From positions 62,001 through 126,000 of the forward strand of contig NZ_BMRM01000008.1 of NCBI RefSeq assembly GCF_014648635.1: a stretch of DNA of 64,000 nt, read 5' to 3'. Below are positions 23,966 to 32,010 of this stretch, one piece after another. Numbering within the stretch: the stretch's first letter is position 1; every line of letters starts with the position of its first letter. This DNA comes from Streptomyces cinerochromogenes (GTDB taxonomy: Bacteria; Actinomycetota; Actinomycetes; Streptomycetales; Streptomycetaceae). The notes under the pieces are model-generated. The model had not been told where the DNA came from and did not search any database. It saw nothing but the letters and a program-made list of their open reading frames with translations. Made by a program: the position numbers and the translations under genes.

Positions 23966-25471
23966 ATGCCCGAGAAGACCCTGGCCGAAAGCTCCCGCAC
24001 CGGAGCGGCGGCCACAGCGCACGCCGAGGCCTCGCCCAAGCGCTGGTGGATCCTCGCGGTCATCGCCATCGCCCAGCTGATGGTGGTGCTGGACGCGACG
24101 ATCGTGAACATCGCCCTGCCGTCCGCCCAGACCGACCTCGGCTTCTCCGACGGCAACCGCCAGTGGATCGTGACGGCGTACGCCCTCGCCTTCGCCTCCC
24201 TGCTGCTCCTCGGCGGCCGGATCGCCGACCTGTTCGGCCGCAAGCCCGCCTTCCTCGTCGGCGTCGTCGGCTTCGCCGCGGCCTCGGCACTCGGCGGCGC
24301 CGCGAACGGCTTCACCATGCTGGTCGTCGCCCGCGCCCTGCAGGGGGCCTTCGGCGCGCTCCTCGCCCCGGCGGCGCTGTCGCTGCTGAACACCACGTTC
24401 ACCGACGCCCGGGAGCGGGCGCGCGCGTTCAGCGTCTACGGCGCGATCGCCGGCGCCGGCGGCGCGGTCGGCCTGCTGCTGGGCGGTGTACTGACCGACG
24501 CGCTGGACTGGCGCTGGACGCTGTACGTCAACGTCGCCATCGCGGTCGTCGCCTTCGCGGGCGGCTGGATTCTGCTGGGCAACCACCGCGACGCGGCGAA
24601 CGCCAAGCTGGACGTGCCGGGCACGGTGCTGGTGGCCGCCGGTCTGTTCGGCCTGGTCTACGGCTTCTCCAACGCCGAGACGCACGACTGGGACTCCCCG
24701 CTGACCTGGGGCTTCCTGATCGCGGGCGGGGTACTGCTGGCAGCCTTCGCCTGGTGGCAGACCCGGGCCGCGCACCCGCTGCTGCCGATGCGCATCCTGC
24801 TGGACCGGGACCGTGCGGCCTCCTTCCTCGCCGTGCTGATCACCGGCGCGGGCATGTTCGGCGTGTTCCTCTTCCTGACCTACTACCTCCAGCTCATCCT
24901 CGGCTTCAGCCCCACGAAAACCGGCGTGGCGTTCCTGCCGATGGTCGGCGCGCTGATGGTGACCGCGCAGGCCGGCACCACGGTGCTGCTGCCCCGGCTC
25001 GGCCCGAAGGTGGTCATCCCGATGGGCTTCGCGATCGCCACGGCCGGCATGGCCTGGCTGACCGGCATCGGCCTCGACTCGGGCTACCTCGGCGCGGTGC
25101 TGCCGCAGCTGATCGTGATCGGCGTGGGCCTCGGCCTGGTCATGCCGCCGGCGATGCAGCTGGCCACCGGCGGGGTCGCGGCCGAGGACGCCGGCGTGGC
25201 CTCCGCGACCGTCAACGCCATGCAGCAGGTCGGCGGTTCGATCGGCACGGCGCTGCTCAACACCCTCGCGTCGAGCGCCGCCACCTCGTACCTGACCGGC
25301 CGGGACGCCACCAGCAAGCTGGTGCGGGCGCAGGCCACGATCGAGAGCTACACCACCGCGTTCGGGTGGTCGGCGGCCCTCTTCGGCGCGGGCACGGTCA
25401 TCGCGCTCCTCTCCTACCGGCGCGGAGTGCCCCGGCAGGACGCGGGTGCCGCACCCGTCGTCCACATGTGA
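23966..25471 (+). CDS. MFS drug efflux pump, DHA2 (14-TM, EmrB/QacA) type
   Basis: A 501-aa antiporter with 14 predicted helices. Family motifs: LDATIVNIALP in TM1 (motif D1), GRIADLFGRKP in the loop 2-3 (motif A), and GAIAGAGGAVGLLLGG (motif C) in TM5. It should export a hydrophobic compound using the proton gradient. I chose ATG 23966 with GGAG 10 nt upstream; the open frame continues far upstream only as an artefact across the divergent SDR gene. The double-operator promoter predicts induction by a ligand of an unlinked TetR-type regulator. Confidence 0.92.
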   Translation: MPEKTLAESSRTGAAATAHAEASPKRWWILAVIAIAQLMVVLDATIVNIALPSAQTDLGFSDGNRQWIVTAYALAFASLLLLGGRIADLFGRKPAFLVGVVGFAAASALGGAANGFTMLVVARALQGAFGALLAPAALSLLNTTFTDARERARAFSVYGAIAGAGGAVGLLLGGVLTDALDWRWTLYVNVAIAVVAFAGGWILLGNHRDAANAKLDVPGTVLVAAGLFGLVYGFSNAETHDWDSPLTWGFLIAGGVLLAAFAWWQTRAAHPLLPMRILLDRDRAASFLAVLITGAGMFGVFLFLTYYLQLILGFSPTKTGVAFLPMVGALMVTAQAGTTVLLPRLGPKVVIPMGFAIATAGMAWLTGIGLDSGYLGAVLPQLIVIGVGLGLVMPPAMQLATGGVAAEDAGVASATVNAMQQVGGSIGTALLNTLASSAATSYLTGRDATSKLVRAQATIESYTTAFGWSAALFGAGTVIALLSYRRGVPRQDAGAAPVVHM

Positions 25472-25493
25472 CCGCCACCGGGCCCACCACGGC

Positions 25494-25531
25494 CGAGGGG
25501 CCGCCGTCCGCAGGGAGACGGCGGCCCCTCG
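25494..25531 (+). terminator. Strong stem-loop after the MFS gene
   Basis: A perfect 15-bp stem (25494-25508 with 25517-25531) and an 8-nt loop, 22 bp after the pump's stop codon. Confidence 0.85.
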
Positions 25532-25610
25532 CCCGTCCGGCGGGGCGCTTGAGACCGCGCCCGCGGGTAACTCGCAGGGGAGATCACGACCACGGCGGAA
25601 GGAGACGACC

Positions 25611-25829
25611 ATGCCGGGCGGGAACGACCACGAGCAGCGGCCGGAGTCGGCCCTGGAGGAGGTGCTCCGGGAGGTCGAGGAAGCCGAGAAACGCGACGAG
25701 GAGAAGGCCGCCACGGGCACGGCCGGCCACGGCACGGACGACGCCGGCCAAGCGGACGACGGCACGGGCGAGGCCGGCGACGCCATCACCCCGAACACCG
25801 GAGCCCAGGAACAGGCGAACGGCGACTGA
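25611..25829 (+). CDS. Small acidic hydrophilic protein (unknown function)
   Basis: A 72-aa protein starting MPGGNDHEQRPE, with a short Glu/Lys-rich helix (ALEEVLREVEEAEKRDEEK) followed by a disordered Asp/Gly/Thr-rich tail. No Cys, aromatic or membrane segment. ATG 25611 is well supported by AAGGAGA. It precedes the iron-enzyme gene by 78 bp and may share its transcript. I do not recognise a family. Confidence 0.6.
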   Translation: MPGGNDHEQRPESALEEVLREVEEAEKRDEEKAATGTAGHGTDDAGQADDGTGEAGDAITPNTGAQEQANGD

Positions 25830-25907
25830 GACCGGCGGCCCGGGCCGACCGGGGACGGCGACAGGCGCCCCCCCGGTGCATTCGCGCAGGCCGGGTACCC
25901 GAGCCCC

Positions 25908-26963
25908 ATGAACCAGCACGCGCGAGGACCCCTGCTGCCCCCGGACCGCGGCCCGCTCTCCGCCGCAGTCGCCGCGTACCTGCGCGGCACGGGCCCCCTG
26001 CCCCGCCCCGCGGACGCCGAGGCCGCGGACCCGTACGGGGACGACCTCCAGCTCGCCCTGTACCTCTGCTACGAACTGCACTACCGCGGCTTCGCCGGGG
26101 TCCCGCCGGACACCGAGTGGGACCCGGGGCTGCTGCGCGTCCGCGCGGCGCTGGAGCGGCGCTTCCGGTCCGCGTTGCGCGCCGACACCCCCGTCCACGA
26201 CAGTCTGGACGAGGCGATCGCCGCCCTCCTGGTCGAGCCGGCCGAGGGCACGGGCGTCACCCACTTCCTGTGTGCCGAGGGCGAGCTGTGGCAGCTGCGG
26301 GAGTACGCGGCGGTGCGCTCGCTGTACCACCTGAAGGAGGCCGACCCGCACGCCTGGGTGCTGCCGCGGCTGTGGGGCCGGGCCAAGGCGGCGATGGCCG
26401 CGGTGGAGTACGACGAGTTCGGCGGCGGCCGCCCCGAACGGGTGCACGCCCGCCTGTTCGCCGACCTGATGACGGACCTGGGCCTGGACACGGCGTACGG
26501 CCGCCACCTGGACGCGGCCCCGGCCGAGATGCTCGCCGTGGTGAACCTGATGTCCCTGTTCGGTCTGCACCGCGAGCTGCGCGGCGCGCTGGTGGGTCAC
26601 TTCGCCGAGGTGGAGATCACCTCGTCGCCCGGTTCCCGCCGGCTGGCCGAGGCGATGCGCCGCACCGGCGCCGGCCCGGCCGCGGAGTTCTTCTACGACG
26701 AGCACGTGGAGGCGGACGCGGTGCACGAGCAGGTCGTCCGGCACGAGGTGATCGGCGGGCTGCTCGCCGAGGAGCCGGAGCTGGCACCGGACATCGCCTT
26801 CGGGATCGACGCGACCGAGTACCTGGAGGAGCGGCTGGCCCGACGGCTGCTCGCCGACTGGCGTGCGGGACGGTCGTGCCTGCGGGCCCCGCTGGAGGCA
26901 CCCCTGCGGACACCCGCGCAACAGCCGGCACCGCCGGCACGGGAGGCATCCCATACATCCTGA
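25908..26963 (+). CDS. Iron-containing redox enzyme with haem-oxygenase-like fold (HDO type)
   Basis: A 351-aa all-helical protein resembling the iron-containing redox enzyme family, whose studied members are diiron oxygenases or oxidases on a haem-oxygenase scaffold. Likely metal ligands sit in E/H-rich helices: ALYLCYELHYRGF, VEYDEFGGGRPERVH and FYDEHVEADAVHEQVVRHEV (Glu, His and Asp spaced at helix turns). The substrate is not deducible. The C-terminal ~30 residues are Pro/Ala-rich and probably disordered. The HemK-like methyltransferase starts 22 bp downstream and the CDGSH protein follows with overlap, so the three are one operon; the iron-sulfur protein may serve as electron donor. Confidence 0.8.
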   Translation: MNQHARGPLLPPDRGPLSAAVAAYLRGTGPLPRPADAEAADPYGDDLQLALYLCYELHYRGFAGVPPDTEWDPGLLRVRAALERRFRSALRADTPVHDSLDEAIAALLVEPAEGTGVTHFLCAEGELWQLREYAAVRSLYHLKEADPHAWVLPRLWGRAKAAMAAVEYDEFGGGRPERVHARLFADLMTDLGLDTAYGRHLDAAPAEMLAVVNLMSLFGLHRELRGALVGHFAEVEITSSPGSRRLAEAMRRTGAGPAAEFFYDEHVEADAVHEQVVRHEVIGGLLAEEPELAPDIAFGIDATEYLEERLARRLLADWRAGRSCLRAPLEAPLRTPAQQPAPPAREASHTS

Positions 26964-26984
26964 TTCCCCGGGTATCCGGACGGT

Positions 26985-27638
26985 GTGATCGCAGTGATGC
27001 TTCCGGGTGTGTACGCCCCGCAGGACGACACGGAACTGCTGGCCGAGGCCCTGCGCGAGGTGGCCCCGCCACCCGGCGCCCGTGTGCTGGACGTGGGTAC
27101 CGGAAGCGGTGCGCTCGCCCTGGAGGCGGCCCGCCTGGGCGCCGAGGTGACCGCGGTGGACGTGTCCCGGCGGGCGGTGTGGACGGTCCGGCTGAACGCC
27201 TGGCTGCGGCGGCTGCCGGTACGCATCCGACGCGGCAACCTGTTCGCACCGGTGCGGGGCCGCACCTACGACCTCATCCTGGCGAACCCGCCCTATGTGC
27301 CGGCACCCGACGCCGGGCGCGGGCCGCGCGGCCGGTCCCTCGCCTGGGACGCGGGACGTGACGGGCGCCTGCTGCTCGACCCGATCTGCCGGGACGCGCC
27401 GGCGCTGCTGAACCCCGGGGGCACGCTGCTGGTCGTGCACTCGGCGCTGAGCGGTCCGGACCGCACCCTGGAGCTGCTGCGGGCGGCGGGGCTGAAGGCC
27501 GCCGTGATCCGGCGCCGCTGGATCCCCCTGGGGCCGGTGCTGCGCTCCCGGGCGGACTGGCTGCGCCGGCGCGGGCTGCTCGCGCCGGCCGAGGACAGGG
27601 AGGAACTGGTGGTCATCCGTGCCGAACGACCCTGCTGA
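26985..27638 (+). CDS. HemK2/MTQ2-like SAM-dependent methyltransferase
   Basis: A 217-aa class I methyltransferase. SAM-binding motif VLDVGTGSGALALEAA (about 34-49), acidic motif II VTAVDVS, and the catalytic LANPPYVP (NPPY, typical for amide-nitrogen methylation of Gln or Asn in HemK/PrmC-like enzymes). It is shorter than PrmC and lacks its N-terminal substrate domain. Target unknown. Start GTG 26985, GTG 26994 or ATG 26997 are all possible and differ by four residues. It overlaps the CDGSH gene by 20 bp. Confidence 0.85.
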   Translation: MIAVMLPGVYAPQDDTELLAEALREVAPPPGARVLDVGTGSGALALEAARLGAEVTAVDVSRRAVWTVRLNAWLRRLPVRIRRGNLFAPVRGRTYDLILANPPYVPAPDAGRGPRGRSLAWDAGRDGRLLLDPICRDAPALLNPGGTLLVVHSALSGPDRTLELLRAAGLKAAVIRRRWIPLGPVLRSRADWLRRRGLLAPAEDREELVVIRAERPC

Positions 27639-27864
27639 CCGCGCGGCGGACACCCCCGCCCGCCCGGCGCCGGACTCCGCTGCCGGGCGGCCCCGCCGGA
27701 TCACCGTGCAACGGCGCGGGCCCCTCCTGGTGGAAGGGCCCGTGGAGATCGAGTTGGAGGACGGGACCACGGTCTTCTCGGACCGGTTCCGCGTCGCTCT
27801 CTGTACCTGCCGGCGCAGTCGCCGCTACCCCTGGTGCGACACGAGCCACCGGCGCAGGTCCTGA
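27619..27864 (+). CDS. CDGSH-type iron-sulfur protein
   Basis: An 81-aa protein with a disordered N-terminus and one CDGSH domain. The ligand set C-T-C-x8-C-x3-H is complete (CTCRRSRRYPWCDTSH), which binds a [2Fe-2S] cluster through three Cys and one His. The usual CDGSH core is CDTSH here, so Gly is replaced by Thr. The preceding strand EGPVEIELEDG is typical. Its 5' end overlaps the methyltransferase by 20 bp, the closest coupling in this operon. Confidence 0.85.
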   Translation: MPNDPADRAADTPARPAPDSAAGRPRRITVQRRGPLLVEGPVEIELEDGTTVFSDRFRVALCTCRRSRRYPWCDTSHRRRS

Positions 27865-27891
27865 ACACTCCGTTGAAACGGATGGTTTTTC

Positions 27892-27934
27892 GCCGCTCCC
27901 CGGAAGGCCCCCCACGGGCCTGCCGGGGAGCGGC
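27892..27934 (+). terminator. Long stem-loop ending the iron enzyme/HemK/CDGSH operon
   Basis: A 12-bp perfect outer stem (27892-27903 with 27923-27934) enclosing a second 6-bp stem (27905-27910 with 27916-27921). It starts 28 bp after the CDGSH stop. Confidence 0.85.
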
Positions 27935-28072
27935 TGTGTGACCGGGTCCGGCGGGCGGCCCCACTCCGCCCGCCGGTCCCGGTACGAGATCGCAGGTTCC
28001 CCGCTGCAGGGGCCGCACTCCCCAGTTGCGGGCCTGATCCGGCGTCCACGGGGACCCGTTGCGATCCCGGTC

Positions 28073-28507
28073 CTAGAACGCGAACAGGGTGCCGCCGACG
28101 GCGTCCCTCATGCACGCGTTGCCGAAGGTGCGCTCGTAGGAGACGCGCTTGCCCTGCCAGACACCCTGGACGGTGACGACGACGGGGTCGTAGACCTTGG
28201 TGCACATCACGTCGCCGGCGGGCTTCAGGGCGTCGAGTTCGCCGCCGACGCCGCGCAGTTCGGCGCAGGCCTCGGCCGCTGCCGGGTGGGTGCCCGAGGC
28301 CGTGGGGGCGCAGTTCAGGGTGACGGCGCGCTCCGGTGTGGCCGTGGCCGCGTCGTTGCCGTGGCCGGTGGTGAGCACCAGCGCCGAGGGGGCGTACAGC
28401 GACGACGGGGCGGCGCCCGGTGCAGCGACGGCGGCCCCGGTCAGGGGTCCGCAGACGGCGGCGGCCGTCAGGCCGATGGCCGCTGCCCAGCGCGCGGTGT
28501 TCCGCAT
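28073..28507 (-). CDS. Streptomyces subtilisin inhibitor (SSI) family protein with Lys at P1
   Basis: Secreted protease inhibitor, 144 aa with a ~29-30 aa signal peptide. It has the SSI hallmarks LYAPSALVLT, the two disulfide pairs (Cys66-Cys81 and Cys102-Cys132), DPVVVTVQGVWQGKRVSYER and the C-terminal FAF. The reactive loop is MC-T-K104-V105-YDP. In SSI itself P1 is Met; Lys is the trypsin-directed choice found in plasminostreptin-like members. ATG 28507 is favoured because GGAAGG lies 9 nt upstream; ATG 28516 would overlap that SD. SSI proteins control the host's own secreted proteases; an S1E protease is encoded at 9836-11317, though a partnership is only a guess. Confidence 0.95.
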   Translation of the reverse strand: MRNTARWAAAIGLTAAAVCGPLTGAAVAAPGAAPSSLYAPSALVLTTGHGNDAATATPERAVTLNCAPTASGTHPAAAEACAELRGVGGELDALKPAGDVMCTKVYDPVVVTVQGVWQGKRVSYERTFGNACMRDAVGGTLFAF

Positions 28508-28937
28508 TGTGTGCATCCTTCCGCTCGAACGGACGAGGTGCCGGCTCCGGTCCGGTCGGGCACCGGAGCGGCGTGCGCCACTCTGCCGAGTCCACCGCCG
28601 AAACTCACATCGAACCCATGGGTTTCAGTAACCTTTCGTGTTGAATCAGTGGCGTGAAGTCACGGAAATCGAACGACGTGACCCCGGAACAGAGCCGTTC
28701 CCCCGCCCCGGAGGCGACTGGCTGGCCGAAAATCAGCGGTTCGTTAATCGTCCTGAAACATTCCGGCTACGCCCACCGGAAGTCCCTTGATGACTCCTTG
28801 TGTTCATGAAGTGATCACCAGGAGCGGGTGCCTCCGCCACCCCGGAGCCGCGCCGGCCCTGCGCGGACCCTGCCGCTACTGACTTACCAGTCGGTATGGT
28901 CGGCTGCGCACGCGGCCGGCGACCTCGGGAGGGACGA
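28508..28937. other. 430-bp divergent promoter region (SSI / hydroxy-acid oxidase)
   Basis: No gene. Less GC-rich than the surroundings (about 28600-28810), as expected for promoters; SSI genes are usually strongly transcribed. Its right end carries the palindrome at 28883-28898. Confidence 0.6.
28883..28898. promoter_or_regulatory. TACCAGTCGGTA palindrome upstream of hydroxy-acid oxidase
   Basis: TTACC-AGTC-GGTAT lies ~40 bp before the oxidase ATG, the usual place for a repressor site. Of 15 bases from 28885, 13 match the site at 46658. Confidence 0.5.
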
Positions 28938-30116
28938 ATGGCACCGCACTGGGCGGACTTCCAGTACGAGATCTATCTGAACGGGACGACCGGGGCGGTG
29001 CCCCGGCTCCCCACCGATCTGACCCGGCTGGAGGAACTGGCCGGGCACCGGCTGGGCCCGGGACCGGTGGGCTATGTGGCGGGCAGCGCGGGGGACGGCA
29101 GCACGGCCCGCGCCAACCGGGCGGCCCTCGCCCGGCACCGGATCGTGCCGCGCATGCTGCGGGACGTGCAGCTGCGCGACCTCACGACGGAGGTGCTCGG
29201 CCGGACCCTGCCGGCGCCGCTCGCCCTGGCGCCGGTCGGCGTGCTGTCGATCATGCACCCGGACGCGGAGTCCGCCGCCGCCCGGGCCGCGGCCGCGCGG
29301 GGCGTGCCGTACATCCTGTCCTCGGCGTCGAGCACCCCGCTGGAGCGGGTGGCGGAGGCGATGGGGGACGCCGAGCGGTGGTTCCAGCTGTACTGGGGCA
29401 AGGACCGCGAGGTGACCCGGAGCTTCCTCGCCCGGGCGAGGGCGGCCGGGTTCTCGGTGCTCGTGGTCACCCTGGACACCCCGCTGCTGGCGTGGCGGCC
29501 GCGCGACCTGGACCAGGCGTACCTGCCGTTCCTGCACGGCGTGGGCACGGCGAACTACTTCACCGACCCCGCGTTCCGGGCGGGACTCGCCAAGCCGGTG
29601 GACGAGGACCCGAACGCGGCGGTGCTGCACTTCCTCGGCCTGTTCGGGGACGCCGGACACACCTGGCCGGACCTGGCCTTCCTGCGCGAGCACTGGGACG
29701 GCCCGATCGTCCTCAAGGGCGTGCTGCACCCGGACGACGCCCGGCTCGCCGCCGACGCTGGGATGGACGGCGTGGTGGTCTCCAACCACGGCGGCCGGCA
29801 GGTGGCCGGCTCCGTCGCCGCGGCCGACGCGCTCCCCCGCGTCGCGGACGCGGTCGGCGACCGTCTCATCGTGCTGTTCGACAGCGGGGTCCGCACCGGC
29901 GCCGACGTCTTCAAGGCCCTCGCCCTCGGCGCCCGCGCGGTCCTGCTGGGCCGCCCGTACGTCTACGGCCTCGGTCTGGACGGCGAGGCGGGCGTGGACC
30001 ACGTGATCCGCTGCCTCCTCGCGGAGTTCGACCTCACGCTGGCCCTGTCGGGCCACGCGAGCCCGGGTACGGTGGCCCGGTCGGACCTGGAGACGGACGG
30101 CACGGCGACTCCCTGA
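28938..30116 (+). CDS. FMN-dependent alpha-hydroxy-acid oxidase (lactate 2-monooxygenase-like)
   Basis: A 392-aa flavin enzyme that oxidises an L-2-hydroxy acid to the keto acid (or, for lactate monooxygenase, decarboxylates it). Visible: LAPVGVLSIMHPDAE and LSSASSTPLE (FMN contacts), the Lys in VLKGVLHPDDA, the catalytic His-Gly-Gly-Arg in VVVSNHGGRQV, and the phosphate-binding FDSGVRTGADVFKALALGA with GRPYVYGL. Length fits lactate 2-monooxygenase more than glycolate oxidase. ATG 28938 follows GGGAGGGA. It ends 18 bp from the convergent ricin-lectin protein gene. The palindrome just upstream suggests repressor control. Confidence 0.93.
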   Translation: MAPHWADFQYEIYLNGTTGAVPRLPTDLTRLEELAGHRLGPGPVGYVAGSAGDGSTARANRAALARHRIVPRMLRDVQLRDLTTEVLGRTLPAPLALAPVGVLSIMHPDAESAAARAAAARGVPYILSSASSTPLERVAEAMGDAERWFQLYWGKDREVTRSFLARARAAGFSVLVVTLDTPLLAWRPRDLDQAYLPFLHGVGTANYFTDPAFRAGLAKPVDEDPNAAVLHFLGLFGDAGHTWPDLAFLREHWDGPIVLKGVLHPDDARLAADAGMDGVVVSNHGGRQVAGSVAAADALPRVADAVGDRLIVLFDSGVRTGADVFKALALGARAVLLGRPYVYGLGLDGEAGVDHVIRCLLAEFDLTLALSGHASPGTVARSDLETDGTATP

Positions 30117-30134
30117 GGGGGAGCCGCCGGTGGC

Positions 30135-31673
30135 CTACGCCGCGCTCCACCTCTGGCCGGCCGACCCGTCCCGGACCTTGACCACGAGGTCGGCGCCGGG
30201 CCCCTCCCCGCCGGCGGCGAGCGCCAGGGTCCGGTCCCACCGCGGCAGCAACTCGCCCTGGGGAGTGAGGTCGTAGCGCACGTCGTCCGCCCGCCCCGAA
30301 CCGGCGTCGGCGCAGTCGCCGAGCACCACCACGCCGGCGTCGGCATGCGAGTCCAGGCACAGACCGGCGCCGGCGCCGCTGCGCAGCAGTCCGTCGGCCT
30401 CGTACGTCCACCGCTGCGTGGCCGCGCTCGAGCACACCGCGAGGACGGTGCTCGCGCCGGCCGCCGGGCGGCCCTTGACGTCCAGGCACAGCCCGGCGGC
30501 GTTGCGCAGCGGGCCCGGCCGGCCGACGGCGGGCGGGCCCGGGGTGCCGGACGGAGCCGACGTGCCGGGGACGGCGCCGGTGGAGACGACCGGTTCGGTG
30601 CCGTCGCCGCCGTCCGGCCAGGCGCTGATCGCCAGGACGGTCGCGAGCAGCCCGGCCGAGGCCACGCCGACACCGGTCAGCAGCGTCCGCGACGACCAGG
30701 CGGTGCCGGGTGCGCGGCGCGCGGTCACCCCGGCGAGGAACCGGGCCGGCGGCCCGGATCCGCCGTCCCCGGCACGGCGCCTCCCGCCGCCGCGCCGGCG
30801 TCCGCCGGAGCGTCGGGAGCCGGAGCCGGCGGGGCCCGGGCGGCGGCCGGGGCGGGAGTCGAGGTAGCGGCGGGCGCCCCAGCCGAGCACGGCCTCGGCG
30901 AGCAGCACGCCCAGGGCGGCGTCGGCGTGGCCGAGTTGCTCGGCCGCGTGCCGGCAGTAGGCGCAGCCGGCCAGGTGCTCCTGGACGTCCGGCAGCAGCG
31001 TGCCGCCACGGCGGATCGGGACGTCCAGCAGACGGTTGTAGTAGCGGCACTCCTTGCCGGGCGCGAGTTCCCGGTGGGCGCGCACCAGGCCCTCCCGGAA
31101 TTTCTCCCGGGCCTGTTCGAGTGCGGCCGTGGCGCTCCGGAGGTCCATGCCGAGCAATCCGGCGGGCACCTCCGGCGGTTCGGCCTCGACCTCGGTGTGC
31201 CACAGCAGTGCCTGTTCCAGCCGGGAAAGGGCGTGGAACGCGCGGTCGGTCAGGGCGCGGTTCTCGGGTGTCAGCGGCTGCGCGGTGCGCATTCCGCGGG
31301 CCCCGGCGGGTTTTCCGAGTCCGGGCAGTACGGCGGTGATCCGGTCGGTGCCGGACCAGTTGACGACCGTGTCCCGGACGGCCACCAGCAGGCGCGGGCG
31401 CAGCGCGTCGGCGCCTTCGCCGAGCGCCAGCCTGCCGAGGACCTGGTGGAAGGCGGTGGCGGTGACCATGTGGGCGAGGGGTCCGGAGGCGGCCAGGCAG
31501 ATGACCGCGTACTCCTGGGCCGACTGCCAGTGCCGGGCCATCAGGAGGGCGGCCGACCGGGAGGCCTCCGCGTCGGAGCCGGCCCGCAGCGGACCGGCGA
31601 GGAACTCGTCGGATTCCCCGGGTTCGGCGCCCGGCGGCGGATAGGGAGGACGAGGGGGGTGGGGGGTGAGCAC
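30135..31673 (-). CDS. Membrane protein: sigma-like domain, anti-sigma-type zinc finger, TM helix, ricin-type lectin
   Basis: A 512-aa fusion. The N-terminal ~200 residues look like a degenerate ECF sigma factor: a region-2-like helix set (about 38-105) and a region-4-like segment with ALLWHTEVEAEPPEVPAGLL. Next is an anti-sigma-type zinc site C209-x23-H233-x3-C237-x2-C240, a basic Arg/Gly linker, one TM helix (about 329-350), a Pro-rich stalk and a beta-trefoil ricin B domain (about 385-512) with QRWTYE and QRWS. The lectin would be outside, the sigma-like part inside. Sugar ligand and output are unknown. GTG 31673 has AAGGAAT 9 nt upstream. The paralogue at 44669-46618 has the same order. 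Confidence 0.78.
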   Translation of the reverse strand: MLTPHPPRPPYPPPGAEPGESDEFLAGPLRAGSDAEASRSAALLMARHWQSAQEYAVICLAASGPLAHMVTATAFHQVLGRLALGEGADALRPRLLVAVRDTVVNWSGTDRITAVLPGLGKPAGARGMRTAQPLTPENRALTDRAFHALSRLEQALLWHTEVEAEPPEVPAGLLGMDLRSATAALEQAREKFREGLVRAHRELAPGKECRYYNRLLDVPIRRGGTLLPDVQEHLAGCAYCRHAAEQLGHADAALGVLLAEAVLGWGARRYLDSRPGRRPGPAGSGSRRSGGRRRGGGRRRAGDGGSGPPARFLAGVTARRAPGTAWSSRTLLTGVGVASAGLLATVLAISAWPDGGDGTEPVVSTGAVPGTSAPSGTPGPPAVGRPGPLRNAAGLCLDVKGRPAAGASTVLAVCSSAATQRWTYEADGLLRSGAGAGLCLDSHADAGVVVLGDCADAGSGRADDVRYDLTPQGELLPRWDRTLALAAGGEGPGADLVVKVRDGSAGQRWSAA

Positions 31674-32010
31674 GGAGCGGATTCCTTTTGGCGCGTGGTG
31701 CGAGCGGAAATTCACCGCGTTTGAACCCTTGCACACCTGCCGCACGGGCAACAAGGCGGACGGACGACTTCGGCCGGATTGACAGAAAGTCAGAAAGGCG
31801 GGTGCCGACCGGGGTTGGCGAAAAGCCGACCCGTTCCGCGTGCGCCCCGTGTGAAGTGCGCGCACACACCGGCCGGGCGCGCACGCTCCCGCGACGGGCG
31901 CGCCGGTAGTGGACTGGGAGCCGGTCCTCCCCGGATGGCCCCGCTCCCGGCCGGCGGTCCCGGCGGCTTCCCCCCGCCGGCCGGGACGGGGCCGGCCGCC
32001 CGGCGTCCGG
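31674..32010. other. 337-bp spacer between ricin-lectin gene and toxin-antitoxin pair
   Basis: No gene supported. It holds the promoter side of the ricin-lectin gene (SD AAGGAAT just upstream of 31673) and, at its right end, the terminator of the toxin gene. Confidence 0.6.
31946..31985 (-). terminator. Stem-loop after the Fic-like toxin gene
   Basis: A perfect 12-bp stem (31946-31957 with 31974-31985) with a 16-nt loop, 25 bp beyond the toxin stop. Confidence 0.78.

Noticed and set aside
23905..25911. 668-aa plus-strand frame and its 688-aa minus counterpart
   Set aside because: Shadows of the MFS gene, whose helices and motifs are in the third frame.
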